Of a stretch of DNA of 42,979 bases, positions 13,563-22,600 are shown in pieces. The translations under genes and the position numbers were made by a program. Under the pieces are notes generated by a model. It worked only from the letters and a program-made list of their open reading frames with translations, searched no databases and was not told the DNA's origin. How positions within the stretch are numbered: the stretch's first letter is position 1; every line of letters starts with the position of its first letter. The DNA is from a virus. The stretch is taken from positions 1 through 42,979 of IMG/VR virus record IMGVR_UViG_3300050015_000439, one strand, 5' to 3'.

Positions 13563-13603
13563 TGTCAAATTTTATTGACAGATTGATGTTCCCGTTGGAA
13601 TAT
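13563..13603. promoter_or_regulatory. Divergent promoter/operator region
   Basis: TGTCAA-ATTTTA-TTGACA (13563-13580) is a perfect inverted repeat whose halves are each a TTGACA -35 box, one per strand. On the plus strand TTGACA, 17 nt, GAATAT, 7 nt, then ATG 13611. On the minus strand TTGACA with TATCCG 16 nt on points toward the capsid gene. The palindrome would suit an operator for the RHH-like protein encoded right next to it. Confidence 0.5.
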
Positions 13604-13610
13604 GTTCTAT

Positions 13611-13769
13611 ATGGTTGAAACCAGACCGTTCAAATATATCCGCTTCAAATTGACTGTTCCAGAATGGCAGTCTGCACGCCGCGCCGCAATTGCCGCAAAC
13701 GAAAGATGGTTTTTGAGGTGGGTAAGAAAAACCATTGTGAAAGCTGCTTCTGAATCGGAACAAAAATGA
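13611..13769 (+). CDS. Ribbon-helix-helix-like small regulator (52 aa)
   Basis: A strand (KYIRFKLTV) followed by two amphipathic helices (PEWQSARRAAIAANERW and FLRWVRKTIVKAA) is the order of an Arc/MetJ-like RHH DNA-binding protein, which acts as a dimer on palindromes. It lies beside a perfect palindrome at 13563-13580. ATG 13611 is chosen over ATG 13602 because it puts TTGACA exactly 30 nt upstream as at other starts here. It overlaps the next gene by ATGA. It could repress the divergent capsid operon and its own. Confidence 0.5.
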   Translation: MVETRPFKYIRFKLTVPEWQSARRAAIAANERWFLRWVRKTIVKAASESEQK

Positions 13770-14068
13770 AAACCCTCTCTGAATCTTTGGCCGAATATCT
13801 GTCCAGGGTTTATCCATCCGGCGTCCACCCGTCCATTCTCGCCGAATCTCGAAAGGCGTTCTTCGCGGGCGGACTGACAATGTTCAAACTCGCCGCCGAA
13901 GCGGATTCAGCCGATGCCCGGCTTGCTCTTTACGAAGAAGCCAAGAAGGTTTGCGAGGAGGAAATCAAAGTCCAGAAATCAAACGTAGTGCCGATGGTTG
14001 AGCCTTACGCGCCGTGTCCATGCGGCTCTGGAAATAAATTCAAATTCTGCTGTGGGAAAAAAGTATGA
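13766..14068 (+). CDS. SEC-C motif protein (100 aa)
   Basis: The N-terminal two thirds are helical (AFFAGGLTMFKLAAEADS, then Glu/Lys-rich). The C-terminus carries a SEC-C zinc-binding motif, PCPCGSGNKFKFCCGKK, like the C-terminal tail of SecA. SEC-C motifs bind zinc and mediate contact with ribosome or protein partners. Similar small phage proteins with SEC-C tails are common but of unknown role. Overlaps its upstream and downstream neighbours by 4 nt. Confidence 0.75.
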   Translation: MKTLSESLAEYLSRVYPSGVHPSILAESRKAFFAGGLTMFKLAAEADSADARLALYEEAKKVCEEEIKVQKSNVVPMVEPYAPCPCGSGNKFKFCCGKKV

Positions 14069-14370
14069 ATATCAACGACGGAATAAAAAATCTGCCGGGC
14101 ATGGTTTGCCCGCGCTGCCAAACTGTTTTGTCACACGGGGCGGTCATTCAGAACGACAAGCCGATGCACAGAAAAAACGATTTGATTGTCTGCTCTGTGT
14201 GTGCGGTCGTAAGCCGGGTTGACGACGGCGGACTGGTCATCATGTCCCGCGCCGAAATTGAGCGGCTAGACAAACAGAGTCAAGTCATGCTCATGGCTTC
14301 AATCGCCTCGATTATGAAAAAGCAGCAGGGACAAAAAGAAATCGTAAGTCCAAACGGCGTGCGCGGATGA
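14065..14370 (+). CDS. Zinc-ribbon-like protein (101 aa)
   Basis: CPRC (near residue 15) and CSVC (near residue 43) form a likely four-Cys zinc ribbon, followed by a helical tail with Met, Gln and Lys. It could bind nucleic acid or protein; nothing more specific can be said. It starts 4 nt before the end of the SEC-C gene and overlaps the glycosyltransferase gene by 4 nt, so the four genes from 13611 on are translationally coupled. Confidence 0.6.
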   Translation: MNINDGIKNLPGMVCPRCQTVLSHGAVIQNDKPMHRKNDLIVCSVCAVVSRVDDGGLVIMSRAEIERLDKQSQVMLMASIASIMKKQQGQKEIVSPNGVRG

Positions 14371-15479
14371 AAGTCCGCCTTAAATCTCATTCGTCAGTCC
14401 CGCCTGGCTATTTCCAGTTCACCATTCCACAACTCGGCAAAAAAGTCTGGCGGTCGCCAGTGTTTTCCATGCTCGTTCGTCAGTTTCAAGACATCGCCGC
14501 AGCCAATCCTCATCTTGGACTTCCGACCGACCGGCAGGAAATTTCAAACCGGCTGGATGGGGAAAACGCCATGCGAATTTCCGAGATTGACGGATGCTTC
14601 TTGGCTCTTACGATTCAAGACCCGCCAGAACACACGCACCGTTTCCAGACGTGCTACATGGCGGCTGGCGGGCGGTTTGGAGACTTGATGATAATTCTGT
14701 CCGGCCTCAAGCATGAATTTGATTCGACTGGAATCAAGCCGGTGGTTTTGGTAGGTGGAAAATTTTCAGGTCTTTTCGACGGGATCAGCTATGCGGATTG
14801 CTGGCCTCTGTTCGGGCTTGACCATGTGGACAATTCGCATCTTGAAGTCGCATACGCCGCGGCACGTCAGAAATTTGACCGGGTGATTGTTCCAAAATGG
14901 TGGGAAGTCAGCGGAGTTGAAAAGCCAACATTCAAGGCTGAACCCGATTTATGGCTGGAAAAAGTTTCCCCGCACGAGCGCGACACCTACATGACAAAAC
15001 AGTGGCAGTCGTGCGGGTGGACGATGGGCGAGTTGTTAAAATGGCCGCTGGTGTTTGACCGGCGCGACACGGAGAGAGAAAATGCCCTGATTGAAAAATT
15101 CACAGGCAAAAATCCGTTCGTGATTTTTAATTTCAACGGCATTTCCAGCCCGTTCAGGGATGGCTGGAAAATCCTCGGCGCGCTGGCTGATTCAATTCCC
15201 GGCATTGACTTCGTGGACTTGGGCGGCATAACGGCGGAACGAATTTACGATCTGCTTGGGCTGTTTGACCGCGCTGTTTGCCTAATCACGATTGACACTT
15301 CCACGTTCCATCTTTCCGCCGCGTCAGAAGTCCCGACAATCCATTTGCAGCGAAGCGGACATGGAGGTTCGCTGCCACGCGGAAACTCAATTCTTCGCGT
15401 CAGGTATGACGAGATAGAAAACCGAATCCACGAAATAAAGGACGCCGTTGAAAATCAATTTTATCATCACGGCCTTTGA
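14367..15479 (+). CDS. GT9-like (heptosyltransferase-type) glycosyltransferase
   Basis: 370 residues. An N-terminal module of about 75 residues (PPGYFQFTIPQLGKKVW and a later NRLDGENAMR) is followed by a GT-B-like part. GGRFGDLMIILSGLKHEF resembles the nucleotide-loop start of GT9 enzymes (normally GD-Lh-t-ah). The C-terminal IYDLLGLFDRAVCLITIDTSTFHLSAASEVPTIHL region matches their donor-binding domain. GT9 enzymes move sugars from ADP- or UDP-type donors onto glycans. In a phage this may glycosylate virion proteins, host surface or DNA. Part of a glycan or modification island. Confidence 0.65.
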   Translation: MKVRLKSHSSVPPGYFQFTIPQLGKKVWRSPVFSMLVRQFQDIAAANPHLGLPTDRQEISNRLDGENAMRISEIDGCFLALTIQDPPEHTHRFQTCYMAAGGRFGDLMIILSGLKHEFDSTGIKPVVLVGGKFSGLFDGISYADCWPLFGLDHVDNSHLEVAYAAARQKFDRVIVPKWWEVSGVEKPTFKAEPDLWLEKVSPHERDTYMTKQWQSCGWTMGELLKWPLVFDRRDTERENALIEKFTGKNPFVIFNFNGISSPFRDGWKILGALADSIPGIDFVDLGGITAERIYDLLGLFDRAVCLITIDTSTFHLSAASEVPTIHLQRSGHGGSLPRGNSILRVRYDEIENRIHEIKDAVENQFYHHGL

Positions 15480-16062
15480 TAAGGAGATTTACCTGCCGCA
15501 TTTGCTGCGGGTGATTCAGTCCTATGTCAGCGTCGAGCCTGAAATTGTGACTACCTATAACGGAGCAGACCTTAATTTTCCATGCACACTGCGCCGTCCA
15601 AACATGGGGCATCAGCACGGCGACCATGATTTGACGATGACTGGCTACAACCATTTCCGAACTCTGAATGATGGATTCAGATTCATCAAAATCGGCATTG
15701 ATTCTTTCCTGCTTGATGAAAATGTCCTGATTCACATATTCGAGACGATGGAACGCGAACAATGCTGCTACGCCGGAAACCGATGGCACAATGAATCCTC
15801 ACCAAGCCTTGCGACGGACATCATGTTTCTCGACACGCGGTTTGGAAACCCTCTTAACCCCCCGCACGGCATGGAAAAGGACGCGGACGATTTTGAACAA
15901 TGGATGTGGAAATCCGTCCATCGTAGAAATTTGAAATGGCTGGAAATACAGCAGCGAAAGCCAGTCCATCCAGACAACCGCATGGAGTGCGAGAAATTGA
16001 AATGGACGATGCAACATCAGCTTGACAAGAACCTTGAGAATATACGCAGGTGGGGATTTTAG
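15448..16062 (+). CDS. Glycosyltransferase-like protein, GT-A type (204 aa)
   Basis: It begins MKINFIITAFDKEIYLPHLL, a GT2-like nucleotide-sugar-binding start, and carries FIKIGIDSFLLDE in the place of the metal-binding acidic motif. It is shorter than a usual GT2 enzyme and lacks a clear second half, so acceptor and even activity are uncertain. The start lies 32 nt inside the end of the GT9-like gene. Its 3' end overlaps the convergent radical SAM gene by 4 nt, so no terminator fits between them. Confidence 0.5.
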   Translation: MKINFIITAFDKEIYLPHLLRVIQSYVSVEPEIVTTYNGADLNFPCTLRRPNMGHQHGDHDLTMTGYNHFRTLNDGFRFIKIGIDSFLLDENVLIHIFETMEREQCCYAGNRWHNESSPSLATDIMFLDTRFGNPLNPPHGMEKDADDFEQWMWKSVHRRNLKWLEIQQRKPVHPDNRMECEKLKWTMQHQLDKNLENIRRWGF

Positions 16063-17138
16063 GCATCCCAAGCCGGACGGTTGTTGATCATATAATAAAG
16101 GTTCAAACGATACTTGATGCACTGTTTGCAGATGGCGTGGCCGACCCGTTTTTCCATCCAAAACTCCGGCGTTGCATCAAGATAATTTCCCAGCGTGATT
16201 CTCCGGTCTGCGGTGCAGGCGCATAGCTGGATTTTTCCGTCGTGGCGGATGAATGTAAAAAGTGAACCTGCTCCAACCGGGCAGACCTCGGACGGGGGTA
16301 TGTCGGCATACATTTCGCGCGCCTTGTCCGGCGGAATATGCACATGATTCATTGTTTCCAGATATGTCTGTGAAACCGGCGGCAACAAATGATTCCAGTC
16401 CGGGCTGTTTTTTTGAACTTCAAACGGAGTCGCTTCCGGGTCTTTGCTGCGGCAATACTGGATGGAATTTTCCATGCTGATTGCCCGCGCCTTCGTCGAG
16501 AAAAATCCTATGTTGGCTCGTTTGGCGTAATCCTCCATCAAGGCAATTTCGTGGTGATTGTAGTCATAAACGTGATAACAGACCGACACAGGAAACGGAT
16601 TTCCGGCCTTGTAAAGCGCATCACCAAGCACGGCCATGTTGTGTTTCACTTTTTCGATGTTGCCGCCAGCATGACCCCGCACATAAACATCCTGCGTGAA
16701 ACCCGAAAGGCTGATGATGACAAAATCAGGCTTGGCCGCGACAAATTCATCAAGATTTCGCAGCAGGTTGAGGTTGGTCGAAAGCTGGCAATTTAGCCCG
16801 CGCGCCTTGACGGAACGGATGCAATGAGCCAGACGTGGATGCAGGAATGGCTCTGAATTGCCGTAGAGAAAAACAATGGCTTTCGGATTTTCCAGCGCGA
16901 TTTTGTCAATGCACTTTTGCATCAAATCGTCGTCCATGATGCCGTTCTGATGCTCGTATTTCAATCCTTCCGTTTCGTCCATGTTGCCCTTTGTGCAGGT
17001 GGGGCAGGCGAGATTGCAGGCCGAATTTACCTCCAAAAAATACCTCCAACTGTGCATCTTCGTCTCGTCAACACCGATTGCACCGTCAATAAATGGGATT
17101 GCGGACTCCCTGTATGCTTTTTGTAATTCAGGTGTCAT
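16059..17138 (-). CDS. Radical SAM/SPASM protein (359 aa)
   Basis: The radical SAM motif CNLACPTC (C41, C45, C48) should bind the SAM-cleaving 4Fe-4S cluster. Further typical landmarks are LYGNSEPFLHP (the G-EP-lhp strand) and LSTNLNLL. The C-terminal CPVG (C286), LCAC (C306, C308) and CKQC (C337, C340) give a SPASM-like auxiliary cluster domain, found in peptide- and glycan-modifying radical SAM enzymes. No precursor peptide is evident nearby. Its neighbours are glycosyltransferase-like genes, so a glycan or virion-protein modification is most plausible. The start has the TGAATTT context. Confidence 0.85.
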   Translation of the reverse strand: MTPELQKAYRESAIPFIDGAIGVDETKMHSWRYFLEVNSACNLACPTCTKGNMDETEGLKYEHQNGIMDDDLMQKCIDKIALENPKAIVFLYGNSEPFLHPRLAHCIRSVKARGLNCQLSTNLNLLRNLDEFVAAKPDFVIISLSGFTQDVYVRGHAGGNIEKVKHNMAVLGDALYKAGNPFPVSVCYHVYDYNHHEIALMEDYAKRANIGFFSTKARAISMENSIQYCRSKDPEATPFEVQKNSPDWNHLLPPVSQTYLETMNHVHIPPDKAREMYADIPPSEVCPVGAGSLFTFIRHDGKIQLCACTADRRITLGNYLDATPEFWMEKRVGHAICKQCIKYRLNLYYMINNRPAWDA

Positions 17139-17147
17139 AAATTCATA

Positions 17148-17801
17148 TTACGCATGGTTGCATCCAAATAAAACATTGCTTCCGTCTCCGCACCGATACC
17201 CATTTGGAATGTCCATGCACTGATGAAGGTGATGCTCCCCCGTCCACGAGACCACCCAAGGCGTCATGCCGTGATTCTTGAACCAATTTGTCATGCAGGT
17301 TTGTCCATGCTCAAATTCGTAACGAAGCTCATTGCCAATAATCGTCGGGCAGTATTCCGTAAGCAGCTTTGGCCGCATCCAAAATCCCGTAGTTCGGATA
17401 TGTGGATGAATGTGATTTCCCTCGCCGGGATGCGCCGTTGCACCATAAAGCGTGTCGCCTTTTCGGAAATAAGAGCGCATGACGGGAACCATCCAGTCAG
17501 GGCGGCTGAACCAAGTATTGCCTCCAAAAAATATCATCAGGTCGGCCTCAACTGTTTTTGCGGCCACGAGATAACCGCCGATGTCCTTGCCACGGTCGTC
17601 GTATTCGATCAGTTGCACGTTTGGCAGGAACGAAAATCTTTGACCCGTTTTATCGTCAGCCTTTCCGCCGTTGCAAACGATTACAGTATCATGCGCCATG
17701 CCGGGAGGATTGCGGCGATAACTGTCCAAAAAACGGGCGGCTTTGACGCCATGTTCACCTTCACCGTCAAGCGGGTAGATATAGACGACTACGACTTTCA
17801 T
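17148..17801 (-). CDS. Glycosyltransferase-like protein (217 aa)
   Basis: It begins MKVVVVYIYP, later DTVIVCNGG, LIEYDDRGKDIGGYL and DLMIFFGGNTWFSRPDW, which give the order of a GT-A fold: first strand, a second strand with a nucleotide contact, and a late acidic or hydrophobic strand before an RPDW acceptor loop. The canonical DxD is replaced by FGGNTW, so catalysis is uncertain. The gene lies 9 nt upstream of the radical SAM gene and 3 nt downstream of the scaffold-like gene, so it is expressed with structural genes. Confidence 0.5.
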   Translation of the reverse strand: MKVVVVYIYPLDGEGEHGVKAARFLDSYRRNPPGMAHDTVIVCNGGKADDKTGQRFSFLPNVQLIEYDDRGKDIGGYLVAAKTVEADLMIFFGGNTWFSRPDWMVPVMRSYFRKGDTLYGATAHPGEGNHIHPHIRTTGFWMRPKLLTEYCPTIIGNELRYEFEHGQTCMTNWFKNHGMTPWVVSWTGEHHLHQCMDIPNGYRCGDGSNVLFGCNHA

Positions 17802-17804
17802 TCA

Positions 17805-19115
17805 TCAGAATTTCTTGTCGAATGAGCTTACCGCGCCTTCGGATTCTTCACCGCCCTTGGATTCACCACCGACAGCCTTTGGTGCGCCCGGTGTCGAGCC
17901 GCGTAGTTCAGCAATCGTCGCGTTCAACTCGGCAATCGTCGCGTCCTTCGCCGCAACGTCGCGCACGAGCCTCTTGTGGGCGGCAAAACGGTTACGCATC
18001 GTGGCGTCCAGAATCACGCGGTCTTTCACTGAAAGTTTCTGGCGAGCATCGGTGAAAAACAGGTCGGCTGTTTTGAGTTCGGATTCGAGCAGCTTGTTTC
18101 CTTCCGCGTCTCCGTCTCGCGGAGAAAATTCAGGATGTTTTTCCGCCAAGTCTTTGTTGACGGCAGACCATGCCTCTTGAATCTGCGTGGTTTCCGTGGC
18201 GCGTTTCGTGGCGTTTTCCTGTTCGATTGTTTTCCAATTTGCCTTGTAGTTCGCTTCTGATTCGATGGAGGCTTCTCGCAATGGCACAACCTTGTCGTAA
18301 TGCGCCATAATGTCCTGCCAATCTTCGGGGAAATGTTTCTGTGCCTCGACACGGGCGGCGCGGCGTTCGAGGTTGAGCAGGTAGCCTAAATCGCTGCTTG
18401 TCCCCTGCCGTGTCTGGTCATTGTTCTCGGCGTCCTTATATGTCAGAGGGCATTTTTCAATGTCAGCAACGGCTTTTTGAAATGCTTTTACATAAGGCTT
18501 TTCAAACTCCGTCTTGTATTTTTCGGACTGCTTGAAGTCCGTCAGACGAATCCGTTCCTCATAGGATTCAACCTGTTTTTGGAACGTCTCGACCTTCTTG
18601 GCGAGGGCGGCTCGTTCGGCCTCTGTCTTGGGAACTGTCGCGCTGATTTCATCGAACTTGGTTTGGAGTGCGGCCTTTTCAGCCTCCAACGCTTTCGCCC
18701 GCTTGTTCTGTCCGTAGGCGAACTCACGCACTTGTTTCAGGTCTTTTGACTCGGCAACCTCTTTGGGAAGCGCGTATGGGTCGGCGGCGGGCGGCGCGGC
18801 AGGTGCTAGTTTTGCTCCGGCGGCTGGCTTGGCTGGCGCGGCGGCAGGGGCTGGCTTTGCGGGTGCTGGCTTGCGCTCCGGCGGCGGGGCTGGCGTGTTG
18901 TCCTCACCGTCCTCGACTGGAAACGCAGAATCAAATCCGGCCTCAAGCTGCGGTGATTCGAGCGGGTTTGCGCCACGGTCGCCAGATGGCGCGGGCGCGG
19001 CGGGGGCTGGTGCTGCCGGTGCTGCGGCTGGTTTGGACGGCGGTTCGGCAACTGCTCCTTCCTGCTGTTGCTGCTCCTGCTGTGAGAATCTTCCTGTGAT
19101 GAATTTGCGCAACAT
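17805..19115 (-). CDS. Scaffold-like protein (436 aa)
   Basis: The first 130 residues are Pro/Ala/Gln-rich and disordered. The middle is a long charged coiled coil (AEKAALQTKFDEI and on), then a helical part and a second short coil, ending in FDKKF. Disordered N-terminus, helical rods and a basic C-terminal end are typical of phage scaffolding proteins, whose C-terminus contacts the capsid protein. It is encoded upstream of the probable capsid gene in the transcription direction, though the two are separated by the glycan island. No recognised catalytic motif. Confidence 0.55.
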   Translation of the reverse strand: MLRKFITGRFSQQEQQQQEGAVAEPPSKPAAAPAAPAPAAPAPSGDRGANPLESPQLEAGFDSAFPVEDGEDNTPAPPPERKPAPAKPAPAAAPAKPAAGAKLAPAAPPAADPYALPKEVAESKDLKQVREFAYGQNKRAKALEAEKAALQTKFDEISATVPKTEAERAALAKKVETFQKQVESYEERIRLTDFKQSEKYKTEFEKPYVKAFQKAVADIEKCPLTYKDAENNDQTRQGTSSDLGYLLNLERRAARVEAQKHFPEDWQDIMAHYDKVVPLREASIESEANYKANWKTIEQENATKRATETTQIQEAWSAVNKDLAEKHPEFSPRDGDAEGNKLLESELKTADLFFTDARQKLSVKDRVILDATMRNRFAAHKRLVRDVAAKDATIAELNATIAELRGSTPGAPKAVGGESKGGEESEGAVSSFDKKF

Positions 19116-19118
19116 AAA

Positions 19119-19406
19119 TTATTTCTTTGAAATTTCCCTCGGCTTGGCGGGAACATCAGAGGGATGCGTGAGGCTTCCATGATTCGGCCAAGTTTTGATC
19201 GGCGCGGGCGTTTCGGAGAACTGGACAAGACGCTCCAAAACATAATTCGCGCCCTTCATGGCTTCCGATGACGGATTGGTTTTGGCAAATTCAATCAGGA
19301 CGGCTTGGACGCTGGATTGCACTATCGGGTCGTCAACAAATTCCCGGTAGCGTTTGACGGCTACTGGATTTTTCAGGAAGTTTTCGCGGGGGTTAAGGAT
19401 GCTCAT
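19119..19406 (-). CDS. Hypothetical structural-region protein (95 aa)
   Basis: Not recognised. A soluble helical protein with a flexible Pro/Lys-rich C-terminal tail. It lies 3 nt upstream of the scaffold-like gene and overlaps the end of the RHH-like gene by 14 nt, so these are co-transcribed. It may be a head accessory protein. Confidence 0.55.
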   Translation of the reverse strand: MSILNPRENFLKNPVAVKRYREFVDDPIVQSSVQAVLIEFAKTNPSSEAMKGANYVLERLVQFSETPAPIKTWPNHGSLTHPSDVPAKPREISKK

Positions 19407-19563
19407 TTTTTAATTTGGATTTTTTTATTTTCTTTCCTGCAATATATTCCGCAATCGCCCAATTAGCCATTTTGGAAACTGAAACCAGCTTTGCCGCTCC
19501 CGATGTTTCGGCAATCATCTTTTTAAGGCCGGATTCGTTTTCTTCCCATAGCTTGACTTGCAT
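19393..19563 (-). CDS. Ribbon-helix-helix-like small regulator (56 aa)
   Basis: The protein starts MQVKLWEENESGLKKMIAE and continues with VSVSKMANWAIAEYIAGKK, then a basic tail. A strand, a helix, the turn-helix pattern vSvSkxxNxAI and a Lys-rich tail are typical of RHH antitoxin or regulator proteins. It leads an operon (95 aa, scaffold, GT, radical SAM). A promoter-like pair precedes it by 30 nt, and a GACAA-TCAT-TTGTC palindrome overlaps that promoter, so autoregulation is plausible. Confidence 0.55.
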   Translation of the reverse strand: MQVKLWEENESGLKKMIAETSGAAKLVSVSKMANWAIAEYIAGKKIKKSKLKNEHP

Positions 19564-19571
19564 TTGCCACA

Positions 19572-19599
19572 ACTATCCACAAAGACAATCATTTGTCAA
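19572..19599 (-). promoter_or_regulatory. Predicted promoter with overlapping palindrome
   Basis: On the minus strand TTGACA (19599-19594), 16 nt, GATAGT (19577-19572), 8 nt, ATG 19563. GACAATCATTTGTC around 19584-19597 is palindromic and shares the TTGACAAAT string with the 13563 operator, hinting at one regulator or paralogous RHH proteins acting at both. Confidence 0.55.
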
Positions 19600-19604
19600 C
19601 AGAA

Positions 19605-22600
19605 TTATCGTGACAGTGGGCTTAATGGGGAAAGGGCGCGTGTTGATTTATCCTTTTTTGCTGGCACATTCTCGCGCAGATAGGGCACGCCGGTTTCGAT
19701 GTGTTGACCAACGGTTGATGGCTGGCGTTTTATCGGGTTTCCTTTTGCATCTTTGTCCTGCCATTGCGCGGCCTCGTTCACAAGTTGAGGGACGAGCAGG
19801 TTTTTCATCCACTCGCCCGCTCCGTAGCTGATTGACGATGGCTGTCCAAGCTGCGTGATGGTTTCCGAAGTGCGGCCAAGAGGTGAGTCATTCAAAAGCC
19901 CTGACGCACCAGCAATCGCACCGATGACAAGACCTTTGTTATCCTTGCTGCCTTTTTTTAGCTTGGACGCTGCAACCACTCCGATGGTGTGGAAAAGCTG
20001 TCCATCGGCAAGAATCGGGTTGATCAGCCAAAGCCCGCTCAATTTCGTGTCTCCAATCTTGATGCCACCGACACCGGCTTGGTCGGGTTTCCGTTTCTCG
20101 CCGGGTTGATAATATCCTCCGAAAGTGCCGTTCGCTCCGTTGTGCCAGCCGTCATAAAGCCCGTAAAGAGCCATGGCCGCGCCGATGCTGCCGACTTTCA
20201 AATGCTTCAAAATGTTGTCGCGCTCGCGGTCGCTCAATTTGTCAATTCCAACTTTGAAAGCGTTGTGTAATTTGTAGCTTCCGCTGGCAAGCCCGAAAGC
20301 CGCCGTCATCTGCTGCTTGATGTAATTCAGCGGCACGGTCAAAATTGGAAGTTCGATGCGTCCAGCCGTTGCCGCAATCTTTCCGCCCAGCGGCACTTGT
20401 GGTTCTCGGTTTGGAAGTTTTTTGGGGCGTTCCCAATTCTTAAACATTGATCGGATACCGCTGGCGATTTTGTTTTGCTCCAAAAGCAACCCCTCGTCCG
20501 AGTCCATGAAAGCCTCGCCTTGCGCGGCAAGCTGTGTCAATGGGTCTGTCGGGTCGCCTCCGTTCTTGGCGATGAAATCAAGGCGACGAGCGAGCGAGTT
20601 TTCATAAACAACACGGCGCAATGGCGACTTGATGACTTCGTGAAGAAGCTGCGGAATTTTCCACCATTCAAACCCGTCGTCAATGCGTGTTGAAAAAGCG
20701 CGCTTCAATTCCGATTCGCCCGTCGTTGCAACCTTGTATGCGTCAAACATTCCTTGCGTCAGCCCCCTTGCGATTGAACGGGTGAGCATTGGGATATTGC
20801 TGCCGCCCTCGACCGGGGCATTTTCCGCTACGTCCCTCACTTTCGGAAGTTTTGAAATGACACCACCGATGACATCTTGGGCAATCATCATCGGGACTTT
20901 GGTGATGGAATAACCGGCCAATTTTCCAAGCACGTTCACGCCGGACAAGACGGAGAAGCGGCGTGCGTTCGCAAGGAAATCCCAAAAGCGTTCAGTTCTC
21001 GGAAGATTCGCCTTCTGATATTTGAACTGCTCGCGCTTGAACTTTGTGGCGATTGCGTTTTTATTCCCCTGCAATTCCATCGCCTTGCGGTCAACCTGTA
21101 ACACACGGCGCGGCTTCTTGTCATAATCCTTTTCATCCAGACGCCGCTGATATTCGTCAATCTGGTTTTGCAACCGCGTCTTGAAAGTGTCGAGAGCGGA
21201 TTTTAATTGCGTGTGTGGGTCGGTAATCGGCACTTGAAATTTCAGCTTGGCCTCGTTCACCAGTTTTATGAGCGCGGATTGCGCCTTTGTGACTTCGGCA
21301 CGTTCAACGCCTGTTTTGAGCGGCGGCTGACCAGCGGCCATGTCCTCAAGTTTTGCCACTTCCTGCATCTGCCGTTTCAGATCGCGCAATGTCACGCTGA
21401 CTTCATCTTTGGAAAGCTGTTTGAAATCGCCGTAGCCGCTGATTGCGTCCATCGTGTCGCGCCGCTCAATGGTCGGGTCAATCTCCTGCAATGCGCCATG
21501 CACGGCGTCAATCAGGGCGTCACGGTCTTTGACGCCGCTTTCGACAAACAGGCGGGCAAGTTTTTGGATTGCGTTGGATGCGCCGTCTTTTTTTCCGGCC
21601 TTGAACTTTTTGGTGATTGCATCCTTCGTGCGGGCGATTTGCTCCGGCACAGTCATATCCTTGACGGCTTTTTGAACTTTTCTAACCTTCTCTGCCTTGG
21701 ATTCATTTCCGCCAAGTATGCCTGCTGTATGATTTTCCAACGCCTCGTTTGCGCGGCGAAAAAAGTCATCAAAATTTGGTTTGTATTTTTCGATGAAATC
21801 TTTTCCTAATTTAGCGGTCATTTCGGCTGTCCACTCACCTAAATCAACCGTTTTTTGTCCGGCTTCGATTGAAAGTTTAAGGATTGTCGAAACCCCCACG
21901 TCAGTGACATCCGCTATCAAACCCGGACTGACGGAATAAAGACGGCTGTTCAACCGTTTTAACGCAGCATCGGCGCGGGCATCAAAATAGTTTTTGATTT
22001 TGTCCGCGATGATTCTGACGTGAGGCTCGACCGGCTGCGGCTTTGGCTGCTTGAGAATTTCGTCAAGCTGGCGTTTTGCCTCGGCTTCCGATTGCTGCGA
22101 GCGGTCAAGATGTTGCTGCAATTCGTCGTTGGCCTTTTTGTAGTCATCAGCGGTCTTGACCAGTTCGGCGCGTTCCGAGTCTGTCAACGGCTCGCCACCT
22201 TTAACGGCGCGGCGTTGCAATTCCAGTGAGGCGAGTGAATAATCCTCGTTCGCCATGATTTGAAGCGAGCGCAACGCACGACCCGTTTCAGAACCGGACA
22301 CGCGGGAAGCGTGTTCAAGCTGCGTCAATTCATCAGACAGCCGGGCTGTCTCAATGTTGTGACCAACCATGTCGGAAAGGCGGTCTGGATATTCCTTTGA
22401 ATCGTCAAAAGCCTGAATCGCGGCGCGGGCAGATTTTTCATAGGCATCGCGCAAATCAATCTTGCGGAGCAGCAGCATCATGCGTTCCCATCCTTCGATT
22501 GTGCGCGGCTTGGAATTTAGATCGGCTATAAGCGTATCCGGCGCGGTAGGATTTTTGTCAATCTCTGCCATCGCCCTGTCCATCAAGGCTTGATCGGAAA

